DNA of 56,000 nucleotides from Cryptomeria japonica. Lineage: Eukaryota > Streptophyta > Pinopsida > Cupressales > Cupressaceae. The stretch lies in assembly GCF_030272615.1 (NCBI RefSeq), contig NC_081406.1:463046072-463102071 (forward strand), read 5' to 3'. The translations under genes and the position numbers were made by a program. A model generated the notes under the pieces. That model did not search any database, had not been told where the DNA came from, and saw only the letters and a program-made list of their open reading frames with translations. Below, piece by piece: positions 11,297-22,398 of the stretch (within the stretch, counting starts at the first letter, position 1; every line of letters starts with the position of its first letter).

Positions 11297-12563
11297 TGAT
11301 AAGTCGATGCTTTGACATGTTTTTTATCATGACTCTTAGGTTTTTTGGTATCTTTTGGGTTGCATTGTGATAGTAAAGTATTGTGAATATACTATATGTA
11401 ATCTATGCTTTAAAACTAAACTTAAGAAATCATGTTTGAACTTTGTCGGTTAATTCATGTAGCCATGCCAATTTATTCCTGCAGCCAAATGATTTGTCCC
11501 TGTGATATGTGGATTATTTAGGATAATGTCATATGTGAGTTAATGAATGTATTAATTAAGTAAGATACATATGCATGTCCTTGTATGTTATTTTTTGTTT
11601 TAGTGCAGATAATAATTGATGCTACGGTGGATGATTTTTTTTTGCGCCTAAGGACTAGAGAATCACGTTCAGATAAATGGAGGTCAAACTGAAGGGGATT
11701 TGAGCAAGCGCAATGTATGGCATAATCAGAGTAGTCATACTTCACCATGGGAGTTTAACTCTAGTGCATATTGAATTCACAAAATATCGCTTTGGTGTGC
11801 AAAGACTGTGGTTTGGTTTCAAATCCACGGTTCCTGCAGTCAAGCTCTCAGTTATCTCCTTCATCTGACAATTATCCACCTCTTCTTCTAGGCATAGCTT
11901 GAGTTGTCCATTGTAGTTGATCTTTCCTTTATAATAAGCTCTTCCTTCTTTCTTAGAGTTAAATAGGATGGAAAGGAATTGAGCAAAGTTTTGTCAAGCA
12001 TTCTGAATTTTTCTCTTTTAGAATATGTAATCATTTTTAGGAAGAAATGAATAAGAATATGTTGTTATGATCTGTTAATAGTACATTGTTGGGAGTTTGA
12101 TATCACTCATCCAAGGGGGCCCACTTGGTGAGTGATCCTATGTTTATGATCATTGAAGTTAGTTTTTACTTAGTTGCAGTAGAAGTTAATGAATGGATTG
12201 TTCTTGCAGCCACTGGAAATAGATCCGTTGACTGTTCCTGCAACCAAGACAGAACGGTGTGATTTCTGTTATTTTCATTAGATCATTTCAGTAGTGTTTT
12301 GTGAAGCTTTCATGTAGCCTTTTATGATTTCCATTCCTCCCTTTCCTTTCTGCATAATGTTAGTAACTGCAGTAATGTAGAATAATCTTTTAAGGAGCTT
12401 AGTGCATATATATTGCAGACCCATTTCAAGTTTTACGTTCTTGGATTGATAACTAAATGAACACCGGCCATGAAAATAGTAAACTCTACCATATGAATGT
12501 CCAAACTTCGGATTGAGATTTCAATTAGAGGTATTATTATTATCATTATAGTTGGGGTAGATA
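11297..12563 (+). repeat. Athila 5' LTR
   Basis: Starts TGATAAGTCG and ends GGGGTAGATA. The right LTR ends GACA, so the terminal CA has become TA here. It has a TATA-like TTTATAATAAGC near 11929. It contains five TTCCTGCAGCC-like strings (11454, 11476, 11831, 12201, 12235) that recur in the pol tail. Confidence 0.93.
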
Positions 12564-12567
12564 TTTT

Positions 12568-12585
12568 TGGCGTCGTTGCTGGGGA
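12568..12585 (+). other. Athila primer-binding site (tRNA-Asp type)
   Basis: TGGCGTCGTTGCTGGGGA lies 4 nt after the LTR. The canonical Athila PBS is TGGCGCCGTTGCCGGGGA, complementary to the 3' end of tRNA-Asp. Both differences are C>T. Confidence 0.85.
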
Positions 12586-12656
12586 TTGTGTCAAGCTAAG
12601 AACCTTTTATGATTATTTTAGTTTCTAGTTAATTGTTTGAAATTTCATGAATCTGC

Positions 12657-13972
12657 TTGCATAATAGAAGAAGAGATGCCAGAGGGAGATTTATGCCCAC
12701 TCATACTACTCATGTAGAAGATAATTTTCTAGATATAAACCCTTTTGCTGTATTGTATCAAGTCCCACAGAATTTGAATCACCCCAAGTCTGAATTTCCA
12801 AAAGGTAGTCTGCAGTTCCTTTTTGGTCTACAAGAAGAAGAATTTCCTATAGTAACAACCCCCACAAGTCCAATGCAAGGGAACCCACCTCCTATTGGGA
12901 ATAATCCACCACCACCACCTGGTCCAACATTTGAGTTTCCCATCTCTGACCAACATGATAATGCTAACCTCAAGAACATTCCAACATCTTCACTTCCTAA
13001 ATTCTATGGGTTGGTGATAGAGGATCCGGATACATTTCTGTTTGAGTTTGATGTTCTTTGTAGGAGTTTTGACTATACTACATATGCCCATAGACTCAAA
13101 ATTTTTCCAGCCACTTTGAAGGAGTCATCCTTGAGATGGTTTATGAACTTGGGTAGTAGCACAATCAACACATGGGATGAGATGAAACAGTTGTTTCTTG
13201 CAAAATATAAAGATTATTGTAGAGGCACTGATCGTCATGGGGATGATATCTTTAGAATGACACAAACTAAAGATGAGAGCCTTGAGGATTATCTGGAAAG
13301 GTTTTTGTTTAGTGTCAAGAAGTCCAAGCATAGTACTCTGAATGAAGATTCCCTAAAATTGATATTCTTGAGGGGTATCAGTGATGAATGCACCCGATTC
13401 CTTAGATATCATGGGAGGAGGTGACATTACACAATCTACTTGGGCTGAGATAGGACAAATTTGCAAGAAGTATTCCAGATCTACTTCTAAGAAGAATAGA
13501 AGATTTGAGCCAGGGGCACCATTATCATCATCTAGAACTAGAGTTTTTAGATTGGAACTTAGCCATCTATTAAAAGATTTCAAGGAGGACATTATAAACA
13601 ATATGTCTACTTAGTTGGATACATTGGCAACTAAGAAGAAGCATGAGGAAGCTGATGCATTTCTTGCAGAATTATGTCCTCGTTGTAAGAAGCAAAAGAA
13701 AGATTGCAGATGTAAGATGGTTGCAAATGTTGAGGTACCTAATTTCAAACCAATTCAAGGTGAGGATGAACAAGTCTTCTATGTTGCTCAAAGAAGACCA
13801 AATTTTCAAAGACAAGGTATGCCACCTGATCCACTTTCTTTTTCTAGTTATAGTGGTAATTCTTATGCACCAAATAACCAATGGCAACCACAGTATTCTC
13901 AAAATTTTGGTAACTATCCACATTGGTATGGATCACAAGGCCAAGGACAACAATTTTCTAATCAAATCCCCT
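12657..13972 (+). pseudogene. Athila gag
   Basis: The N-terminus has RRRDARGRF followed by a Pro-rich stretch. A retrotransposon gag capsid region follows (FYGLVIEDPDTFLFEFD about 13003, SLRWF about 13130, LFLAKYKDY about 13195, ESLEDYLERF about 13278). After a frameshift at about 13390 comes DIMGGGDI...W.EI, then CPRCKKQKKDCRC (about 13678-13716) and a Gln/Asn/Pro/Tyr-rich tail. Stops at 13612 and 13972 are TAG in Gln contexts. No ATG is certain: the frame is open from a TTG at 12657, and the real start may be slightly upstream. Capsid of the virus-like particle; inactive. Confidence 0.85.
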
Positions 13973-14545
13973 AGTGGCAGCAGCCACAGGGAAACTAGTA
14001 TCCACCTCAGGGTTAGGGAACCAGTTTCAAGGGAATTGACAACCTACCTCTCAATGGACAGGAAACCCATCATGGTCATCCCAATCTTCTAGATATCAGC
14101 CCCCTGCTCAGCAGCCACAACCTCCTACTTTAATGCCTCCTCCTGTAGCTACAACTGCACCTCCTAAGCCAATGTAGCTGCCTACTCAACCATTGCCTAA
14201 TCTAAATATCAAATCTCAGCAACAACAACAAGGTTATTCTGCTGATGCTAATCAATACCCAACCTATTCTTTATCACTAGATGATATTCACCTTCAATCT
14301 GGGACAACTCTACCTAATCCCTCTCATCCGATTATTACTAAAGTACAAGAAGAGAAACCAATCTCTAATCCTAAAGATGTAATACCTCAGAATCAAATAT
14401 TACCACCATTTCCCCATAGATTGAAAGACAAAGAAGTTTCCACTGAACAACAGAAAAGCTTTGATATTCTTGATCAACTGAAGCACATTTGTGTTAAAAT
14501 TCCATTGTTGCAAGCAATAAAGGTGTCCCAAAATATGGTAAGGCA

Positions 14546-15075
14546 TTGAGAGAAGCATGCCTAAAGAAACCTGGCAGAAAGAAAAAGGATCCACAAACAG
14601 TTCATGTTATGGGTCAATTGGCTAATATTATGTTAGGAAAAATTGTTATTCCAAAGTATTCTAATCCAGGTAGTCCTGTTGTGAGTATAGTCATTAATGG
14701 CAGTCAAATAAAAAATGTTTTAGTTTATCTAGGGGCAGCCATTAATGTAATGACAAGGGAAGTAATGAAACATCTAGAGATAGATAGTTTAAGGGCTACA
14801 CCCACAATTCTCCAACTTGCTGATGGCTCTACAGTAAGACCTGATGGTATCATAGAAGATATAGTAGTTATTCTAGATTCCTGGGAATATCCTGCAGACT
14901 TTATGATTTTATCTCCAAAAGCAACATTGGGGGGATATCCAGTCATTTTGGGAAGACCATGGTTTGCCACAACTGATGCATATATTGGGTGTAGATCAGG
15001 GGACATGACTATTTCAAATCGTAGTTCCACAAAAATATTAGCCTTGTATTCCCCAGCACAACCTCAGCTTGAGTA
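14546..15075 (+). pseudogene. Athila aspartic protease region
   Basis: A pepsin-like retroelement protease. The motif normally D-L-G-A-S-I-N-V-M reads Y-L-G-A-A-I-N-V-M (Tyr codon 14726-14728), so the catalytic Asp is lost. The flap and C-terminal half are present, with LQLADGSTVRPDG and the ILGRPW signature (about 14947). It ends at a TAG (15073) in a Gln-rich context. Downstream to 15313 only broken fragments of the PR-RT linker are seen. Confidence 0.85.
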
Positions 15076-15313
15076 GCAGTAGGCAGTTTGGCCTATTTTG
15101 GGCAAGGAATATGAAGAAATTGACTTTATTAATCACCTTATGATGATTAATTGAGTGCCACTCATGCAGCTATATGATGAAGAATCAATTCTTTATAAGG
15201 TCTTGATAAATGAATTAATAGAAAACCAATAATTGCAGGAATTGGTTCTGAATATTGCAGGTTTGGACTTTCCTACGGCCACTGATATCTTGCATACCTT
15301 GTTGCCGTAGGAA

Positions 15314-16800
15314 TTGTCTTATTCTCATTTTTCTGATATAAATCAGATTGATCTTACTATCAAGATAGAGGTGGAATGGAATAAATATTTGAACATCAAT
15401 AAGAATATTGCAAACACTCAAAAGGATAGCCTAGTAGACTTGCTGAAACTCCATAGAAATGCTTTTGCATGGGATTACAAGAATATGAATGGAATTGATC
15501 TAGTAGTTTGTACTCATCGCATTTACATAAAGGATGAGCATTGCCCCCTCAGACAACCTCAAAGAAGAGTCAACCCTACGTTGAAGGAGATAGTTAAAGA
15601 AGAATTGTAGAAATTGTTGAAAGCTAGGTTTATCTATCCTATCTCTAACAGTCAATGGGTATCACCTTTGGTGATAGTTCCTAAAAAGGGAGGCAAATGG
15701 AGAGTATGTGTTGATTATAGAGCCTTGAACTTAGCCACAAGGAATGATCATTTTCCACTACCATTTGTGGATCAGGTATTGGATTCTCTTGCTGGTAAGA
15801 GATATTTTTCATTCCTAGATGGATTTAATGGCTATAATCATATACAAATAGCTCCTGAGGATCAGGAGAAAACAACATTTACTTGCCCATGGGGCACTTA
15901 TGCATATTTTGTTCTTCCTTTTGGGTTGTGTAATGCTCCAGCCACTTTTTAAAGGGCAGTGATTAGTATTTTTTCTGATATTTCTCAAGATATTATGGAA
16001 ATTTACATGGATGACTTTACAACTTATGGCTTTGAATTTGATTAAGCATTAAGTAATTTGAAGAAAGTTTTGTAGCGGTGTGAAGACTACAACTTGTCTC
16101 TAAATAGTGAGAAGTGTTTCATTATGATAGAAGAAGGAATAGTCCCTAGTCATCATATATTTGTACATGGCATACAAGTGGATCGAGCAAAGATTGAGGT
16201 TATTCAGCATATTAATGACTCTGTGAAGTAGCAAGATGTGAGAAGTTTTCTTGGCCATGCTAGATACTACAGAAGGTTTATCAAAGATTTCAGGAAAATT
16301 GCAAGTCCCTTATATTCACTACTTACTAAAGATGCAAAATTTAAATGGACCTCAGCATGCAATGAAGCTTTTTTAAAGCTTAAGCATGCTTTGACTCAAG
16401 CACTAGTTCGAAAAGGACCTAATTGGTCTCTACCATTCCAAATCCATACTGATGCATCTGATTATATCGTAGGAGCAGTGCTGGGACAAAAAGTTGACAA
16501 GTTGGAAAATGCAATATATTATATCAGCAAGAACTTGCAAGGACCTGAATTGAATTATACAGTTACTGAAAAGGAAATGCTAGCTATCATATAGGCCCTT
16601 AACAAGTTTAGACACTATATTACAAGGTATCCCATATTTTTGCATATAGATCATACTGTAATTAGATATCTCATGAATAAGCCATCAATCACTGGAAGAC
16701 TGGCTCATTGGTTATTATTGATGCAGGAATTTGATATCACAATTGTTGATAAGCTAGGGAAGTCTAATGTTGTTGCAGATTATCTTTCACATCTTTAATT
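15314..16800 (+). pseudogene. Athila reverse transcriptase and RNase H
   Basis: RT motifs in order: WVSPLVIVPKKGGKWRVCVDYR (about 15653-15720), FSFLDGFNGYNHI (about 15806), LPFGLCNAPATF (about 15913), and the active site YMDD at 16004-16015. RNase H follows with FQIHTDASDYIVGAVLGQ (about 16435), YYISKNL, YTVTEKEML and the C-terminal GRLAHW and KSNVVADYLSHL. Stops include 15608, 15950, 16042, 16070, 16216 and 16592, mostly TAG for Gln. The frame is largely preserved. Confidence 0.92.
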
Positions 16801-18070
16801 GCAGGAAGATTCTACAATGATAAATGACACTTTTCCAGATGAGCATTTGTTTCTCATATAGGATCATACTCCATGGTATGCTGATATTGCCAACTATTTA
16901 GCTGCAGCTAAAATGTCAATTTCTTTTTCTCCTAAGGAAAGAAGGTTGCTAGTTGAAAAAAGTTTTAACTTATCATGGATTGCTGATTGTCAATTTTATA
17001 CTGGACCTAACCAAGTCATGCGAAGATGTGTCAGAGAAGATGAAACATATGACATCCTACATGCATGTCATGATGAGCCATGTGGAGGTCATTTTGCTGC
17101 CAAAAGGACATCATTGAAAATACTCAATACTGGATACTATTGGCCTACATTACACAAGGATGCAGCTCAGGACACAAGGAAATATGACAGATGTCAACGA
17201 ATGGGCAGACCTACAAAATCTGATGAGATGCCACTATATCCTCAAATATCTGTTACACCATTTGACAAGTGGGGATTAGATTTTGTTGGCCCCATTGAGC
17301 CACCTTCTAATGGCAAATCTTATATCTTGGTATGTACAGACTATGTGACAAAATGGGTAGAAGCTAGAGCTATGCAGCATGCAAGAGATAATAAGGTGGT
17401 TGAGTTTGTCTATGAAGAAATATTTACAAGGTATGGAGTACCAAGGGAAATTGTCTCAGATCAAGAACCTCAATTTACATCAACATTGATAAAAGCTTTG
17501 GTCAAGGAATACAATATAAGACACAGGAAATCTACTCCATATCATCCATAGTCTAATGGACAAATAGAAGTTACCAATAGAGAGCTTGAGACTATTCTTA
17601 CAAAAATAGTGTCTATCCACAAGAAACATTGGTCTCATCGACTTTCAGAGGCAATTTGGGCATATAGAACAACATGGAAAACACCAATTGGATTTACACC
17701 TTTTGAGATGGTTTATGGCAAAATAGCAATGATGCCTATTGAATTTGAGCATAAAACCTTGAGAACAACTCTACAACTGAATATGACATTGTCTGAAGCA
17801 CAGAAGGAATGCATTCAGTAGTTAAATACTCTTGATGAATGGAGGAAGATAGCTATTCAACATACATAATTGATTCAAAACCAATGAGCAAGATGGCATG
17901 ATAAATATATCAGAGAAAAAAAATTCAAAGTTGGTTATTGGGCACTCCTGTATGATTTCAGATATAAAGATGCTATGGGAAAACTCCAAACAAGGTGGTT
18001 AGGTCCTTATGAGGTAGAAGAAGTTTTTCAAAATGGAGCAGTCTGGTTGTCCACAATAGATCCTGTTTGA
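16801..18070 (+). pseudogene. Athila integrase
   Basis: The zinc region is HACHDEPCGGH (about 17060) then GYYWPTLHKDA (about 17132). The next cysteine pair is damaged (K-Y-D-R-C-Q, Tyr codon 17183-17185, instead of C-x2-C). DDE core: WGLDFVGPI (about 17270), IVSDQEPQF (about 17452) and SNGQIEVTNRE (about 17551). A C-terminal RWLGPYEV-type region lies near 17995. Stops occur at 17549, 17818 and beyond 17860. The tail to about 18310 encodes VPAA-like repeats from the TTCCTGCAGC string. Confidence 0.9.
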
Positions 18071-18544
18071 TTTGAACTCTTAGTGAATGGACATTGACTA
18101 TGACTTTATCACAAACCAGCTACTAGAGAAGAGTTCCTGTAGCAGTTTGCTCTCCAAAGTGAAATAAAAGTTCCTATAACAAATGGCAAGGTTCCTGCAG
18201 CAACTACCAATGATTCGGTATCAATTCATGAGCTTCCTGTTGCACTTGAGCATGTTGATAAAGGTGATGTTCCTGCAGCCTCTGCAGTGAACTTATTCAC
18301 CGTATCATAATAAAATATTTCCATGGGAATATTGTTATCTATACATTAAGTTCCATCCACTACATTCCATTCCACTTTATTACCTATCACTTCATTTTAT
18401 TTCACCATCATTTTTGCCTAATTGCAGGTACGTGTATATTGTACTTTATTTTAATTATGCATTTATTAGTTCATTATGATTTTTATCCTATTTAAATCCG
18501 CTCTAAACCAGAAATCTCGTCAACCTATGTGGACACGTGCTAGG

Positions 18545-18559
18545 TTAAGTTGGGGGGGG
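18545..18559 (+). other. Athila central polypurine-like tract
   Basis: TTAAGTTGGGGGGGG lies between pol and ORF3. It nearly duplicates the terminal tract TTAAAGTTGGGGGGCA that precedes the 3' LTR. It may prime a second plus strand or mark an ancestral 3' end before ORF3 was acquired. Confidence 0.5.
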
Positions 18560-18789
18560 GTACTTTATGGTCCTTTTTCCAATAAGATTTATTATTATTT
18601 TTTTTGATATCTCGAATTGATTTCCTAACTGGCATTACTTATGATGATTATTATTTCACGCAAGTGAATAATAAGGCCTGCTTCCAAAATTAAGATATGT
18701 AGATTTTAGTTTTTTGTGAAATTGTCAAACATTTTGGTGAAGCTGTGGAAGTACCATAGTAAAAGATGGGTGGTGATCTAATTTACCAT

Positions 18790-21100
18790 GAGCCAATGGT
18801 CCACGAAGAGTTGCTGTAGGATGTTGTTTGTGAGCATTATTTCCGAAACCACGGCTAGCTGAATTATTTCTTGAAAATCAGGGATTACAGTGATGAAATA
18901 ACTGTGGAATTTATGCATTCCTTTGATGAAGGAGAAGCTATAGTTAAAGGGTTGAGGGTAATTGCTATGGAGCAGTGAATTGCAGAGGTCACAGGGTTGC
19001 TGCAGGAAGGAGAACTCTTTCCTGAATCAAAAGATGCAAGGAGTGCCAGGGCAGAGTTCACAATTTCCACTGACATACCCTTAATGGTGGACAAACAAGG
19101 GACTAGAAGGGTTTCTTTACCAGTATATTGGCCTCAGGTAGCTCTGTATGTTATGAAATATATTGCATGTGAAGGACGGTATTCAAATCTGCATTCACCT
19201 CATTTTAATTTACTTAGTCATCTGCGTCATGGCCGACGAGTTAATGTCCCAAATTTCTTGTATCATCTCATTTCTATAAGTGCTAAGGAGACTAGAAAAT
19301 ATGGAAATCGCTCTGTTAGCCATCATGGACTGGTTAAGTTGCTTGTACAATGGTCCCTGAGAGATGTTTCACAAATGGAATGGGGAGTGTTTGAGGATAT
19401 TCTACAATTTAGGGTTGATGAAGCCCCTATTGCGAATAATCTGCCAGCTCAAGAAGAGATTGTAGCAGAAGATCTTTCTGGTGAAGATGAGGGTTTGCTG
19501 GTTGCTAAAGGAGCCACAATTATTATGGAAGGAAATATTGAAGTAGAGTCAATCGAAGAACAACCCTCTACTTCTCTTCAAAGAGATTCACTTGTTTTGC
19601 AAAGGGAAGGAAAAGAATTGGAAAAGGATAAATCAGATGAAGGATTTGTTATCCGGCCACAAGAAGTGCATATTCCCCCTGCAGCCAAGAGGCGTCGAGT
19701 AAAAACAAAAATGCTTGCATCTATTTCAAAGGTCTATGTAAGGAGAACAAGAAGGAGGACATAGAAGATGCAACCTGTGAGTAATCCATCAGAGGTTATT
19801 GCAGTAGAAACTTTGGAAGAAGAAGATGCTGCAGAGAAAGAAATGCAAGAAAAGCCTATGAAAGAGGAAATTCAAGAAAACCCTGTTGAAGAAGAAAATC
19901 AAGAAGAAGTTGTAATGGATAAGCTCGCAAATCTTGCTTCAGTGGCATTGCAATGTGAAGAGACTTTTGATGATGTTCTACAGCAACCTAAAGAAAATGT
20001 GGGAGATATGTCAACTCAAAATGAGGAGTTTATTGAAGAAATCCCACGATCTAAGATAGGACCTATTAGACCTCCTTCATCCCTAACTAGTTTATCAATT
20101 ACTTTAACATTTTTTAGGCAATGGGAAATAGAGAAGGATAGGTTGCAGGGGATAATTAATAAGCAACAAAAAGAGATTGAAAAGAAAGATAATAGAATTA
20201 AAGAATTAGAAGCTCAGGGAGAAGAGATTTATGGTATGGTTCCTGAGATGATGCAGTGTAGGGCACCCCCAAGAATTTATGCAGTACATTTTAAAGAGAA
20301 GTATCTGAATTTCAGACTAAACCGCATTGTTAGGGACCTTAATCCATCCTTGGAAACACCTGAGGAATTCTATCATGCTTACCAAACCTCTCCACATGCT
20401 TTAAGGAATTTGTTATGTGAATTATATTTACATAACTATGTTCTACCCCAAGACAGAGAATGAAATCCTTTATTGTATATTGGGTATATCCATCTCAGAG
20501 CTTTAATGTCATGGATCCAAAATGAGATGATCATAGGACCACAAGCCAGGGAGTTTGAAAAATTAGAACTTGATTGTCCATTTCCATTAAGGAGGGAATC
20601 AGAAGCACCCAGGGTTCTGTATTATGATTGAAAAAAGTTGCTAATAAGAGATGATGTTAGTAAGATAGTAATTCCAATGAGAGAGGAAGTCTATCAAGCG
20701 TATGAGCATTTAGTTCAGACCCACGGGACAACCACACTAGAAGGGATAACTCAACACTAGAATCATCTACCAGATCATTTAAAACTGGGAGAACCTTACT
20801 CATTACAGAATTTTCATGCAGCCATACAAAGAGCCTCAAGATACATATAGCTAGGCAGGGAGAAATCCAATAACTGGTTGCCATTAATCTTTCAGCCTCT
20901 GATCCTTATGTGGCCACTTTTGGCATGCCAACCAACAAAACAGAATTATGATGCAGTTGTAGAAGGAACAACTAGATGGTCCAGGTTGGAGAAAATGAAA
21001 GGATTTTATTGGAATTTGCCTTCCAAGGGAACCAGATAGGACACTGTTGGTGATTTCAGAGTTTCAGCAAAAATCAGAAATTTTTCTTTTGCTACAGGAG
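18790..21100 (+). pseudogene. Athila ORF3 (non-pol, 'env-like' position): plant-retroelement domain and coiled coil
   Basis: ORF3 lies between pol and the 3' LTR. The N-terminal part (about 18850-19000) contains ITVEFMHSF and IAEVTGLLQEGELFPE with one stop. Then VALYVMKYIACEGRYS and FNLLSHLRHGRRVNVPNFLYHL (about 19138-19275) match the LINE ORF domain in this window. An acidic stretch (19440-19650), a Lys/Arg-rich stretch PAAKRRRVKTK (about 19678, resembling a nuclear localisation signal) and a coiled coil (about 20110-20230) follow. TAG at 19762 and TGA at 20461 break the frame; weaker remains (EKMKGFYWNLPSKG) continue to about 21040. I see no clear signal peptide or membrane anchor, so a true envelope function is not supported. 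Confidence 0.7.
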
Positions 21101-21110
21101 CAGCAAACCC

Positions 21111-21126
21111 TTAAAGTTGGGGGGCA
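21111..21126 (+). other. Athila terminal polypurine tract
   Basis: TTAAAGTTGGGGGGCA lies immediately before the 3' LTR TG at 21127, the standard plus-strand primer position. Confidence 0.8.
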
Positions 21127-22393
21127 TGATAAGTCGATGCTTTGACATGTTTTTTATCATGAATCTTAGGTTGTTTGGTATCTTTTGGGTTGCATTGTGA
21201 CAGTAAAGTATTGTGAATATACTATATGTAATCCATGCTTTAAAACTAAACTTAAGAAATCATGTTTGAACTTTGTCAGTTAATTCCTGTAGCCATGCCA
21301 ATTTATTCCTGCAGCCAAATGATTTGTCCCTATGATATGCGGATTATTTAGGATAATGTCATATGTGAGTTAATGAATGTATTAATTAAGTAAGATACAT
21401 ATGCATGTCCTTGTATGTTATTTTTTGTTTTAGTGCAGATAATAATTGAAGCTGCGGTGGATGATTTTCTTTCGCACCTAAGGACTGGAGAATCACGTTC
21501 AGATAACTGGAGGTCAAACTAAAGGGGATTCAAGCAAGCACAATGTATGGCATAATCAGAGTAGTTATACTTCACCATGGGTGTTTAACTCTAGTGCATA
21601 TTGAATTCGCAAAATATCGCTTTGGCATGTAAAGACTGTGGTTTGGTTTCAGATCCATGGTTCCTGCATCCAATCTCTCGGTTATCTCCTTCATCTAACA
21701 ATTATCCGCCTCTTCTTCTAGGCATAACTTGAGTTGTCCATTGTAGTTGATCTTTTCTTTATATCAAGCTCTTCCTTCTTTCTTAGAGTTAGACAAGATG
21801 GAAAGGAATTGAGCAGAGTTTTGTCAAGCATTCTAAATTTTTCTCTTTTAGAATATGTAATCATTTTTAGGAATAAATGAATAAGAATATGTTGTTCTGA
21901 TCTATTAATAGTACTTTGCTGGGAGTTTGATTACACTCATCCATGGGGGCCCACTTGGTGAGTGATCCTATGTTTATGGTCATTGAAGTTAGTTTTTACT
22001 TAGTTGTAGTAGAAGTTAATGACTGGATTGTTCCTGCAGCCACTGGAAATAGATCCGTTGACTGTTGCTATAGCCAAGACAGAACGGTGTGATTTCTGTT
22101 ATTTTCATTAGATCATTTCAGTAGTGTTTTGTGAAGCTTTCATGTAGGCTTTTATGATTTCCATTCCTTCCTTTCATTTTTGCATAATGTTAGTCACTGC
22201 AGTAATGCAAAATAATCATTTAAGGAGCTTAGTGCATATATATTGCAGACCCATTTCAAGTTTTAAATTCTTGGATTGATAACTAATTGAACACCAACCA
22301 TGAAAATAGTAAACTCTGCCATATGAATGTCCAAACTTTGGATTGAGATTTCAATTAGAGGTATTATTATTATCATTATAGTTGGGGTAGACA
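21127..22393 (+). repeat. Athila 3' LTR
   Basis: 1267 bp, same length as the left LTR, starting TGATAAGTCG and ending GGGGTAGACA. I counted about 74 substitutions and no indel against the left copy. Confidence 0.93.
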
Positions 22394-22398
22394 GGGGG
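22394..22398. other. Target site duplication, right copy (Athila)
   Basis: GGGGG lies directly after the right LTR ending GACA. LINE sequence resumes from here. Confidence 0.85.

Larger units (their letters stand above)
11297..22393 (+). mobile_element. Complete Athila-type Ty3/gypsy element with ORF3
   Basis: An 11.1-kb element with two 1267-bp LTRs, a tRNA-Asp-type primer site, gag, protease, RT, RNase H, integrase, a central PPT-like tract, a third ORF and a terminal PPT, flanked by the 5-bp duplication GGGGG. The LTRs have equal length and about 74 substitutions (hand count, 5.8%), mostly transitions. Coding regions hold many stops, frequently TAG where Gln is expected (13612, 13972, 15608, 16070, 16216, 17549, 17818). 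The integrase-last order and PBS place it in Ty3/gypsy Athila. It is decayed. Confidence 0.92.

Noticed and set aside
18790-21100. Athila ORF3 as a true envelope glycoprotein
   Set aside because: No signal peptide, clear transmembrane anchor or cleavage site is visible; instead there are acidic, nuclear-signal-like and coiled-coil segments.
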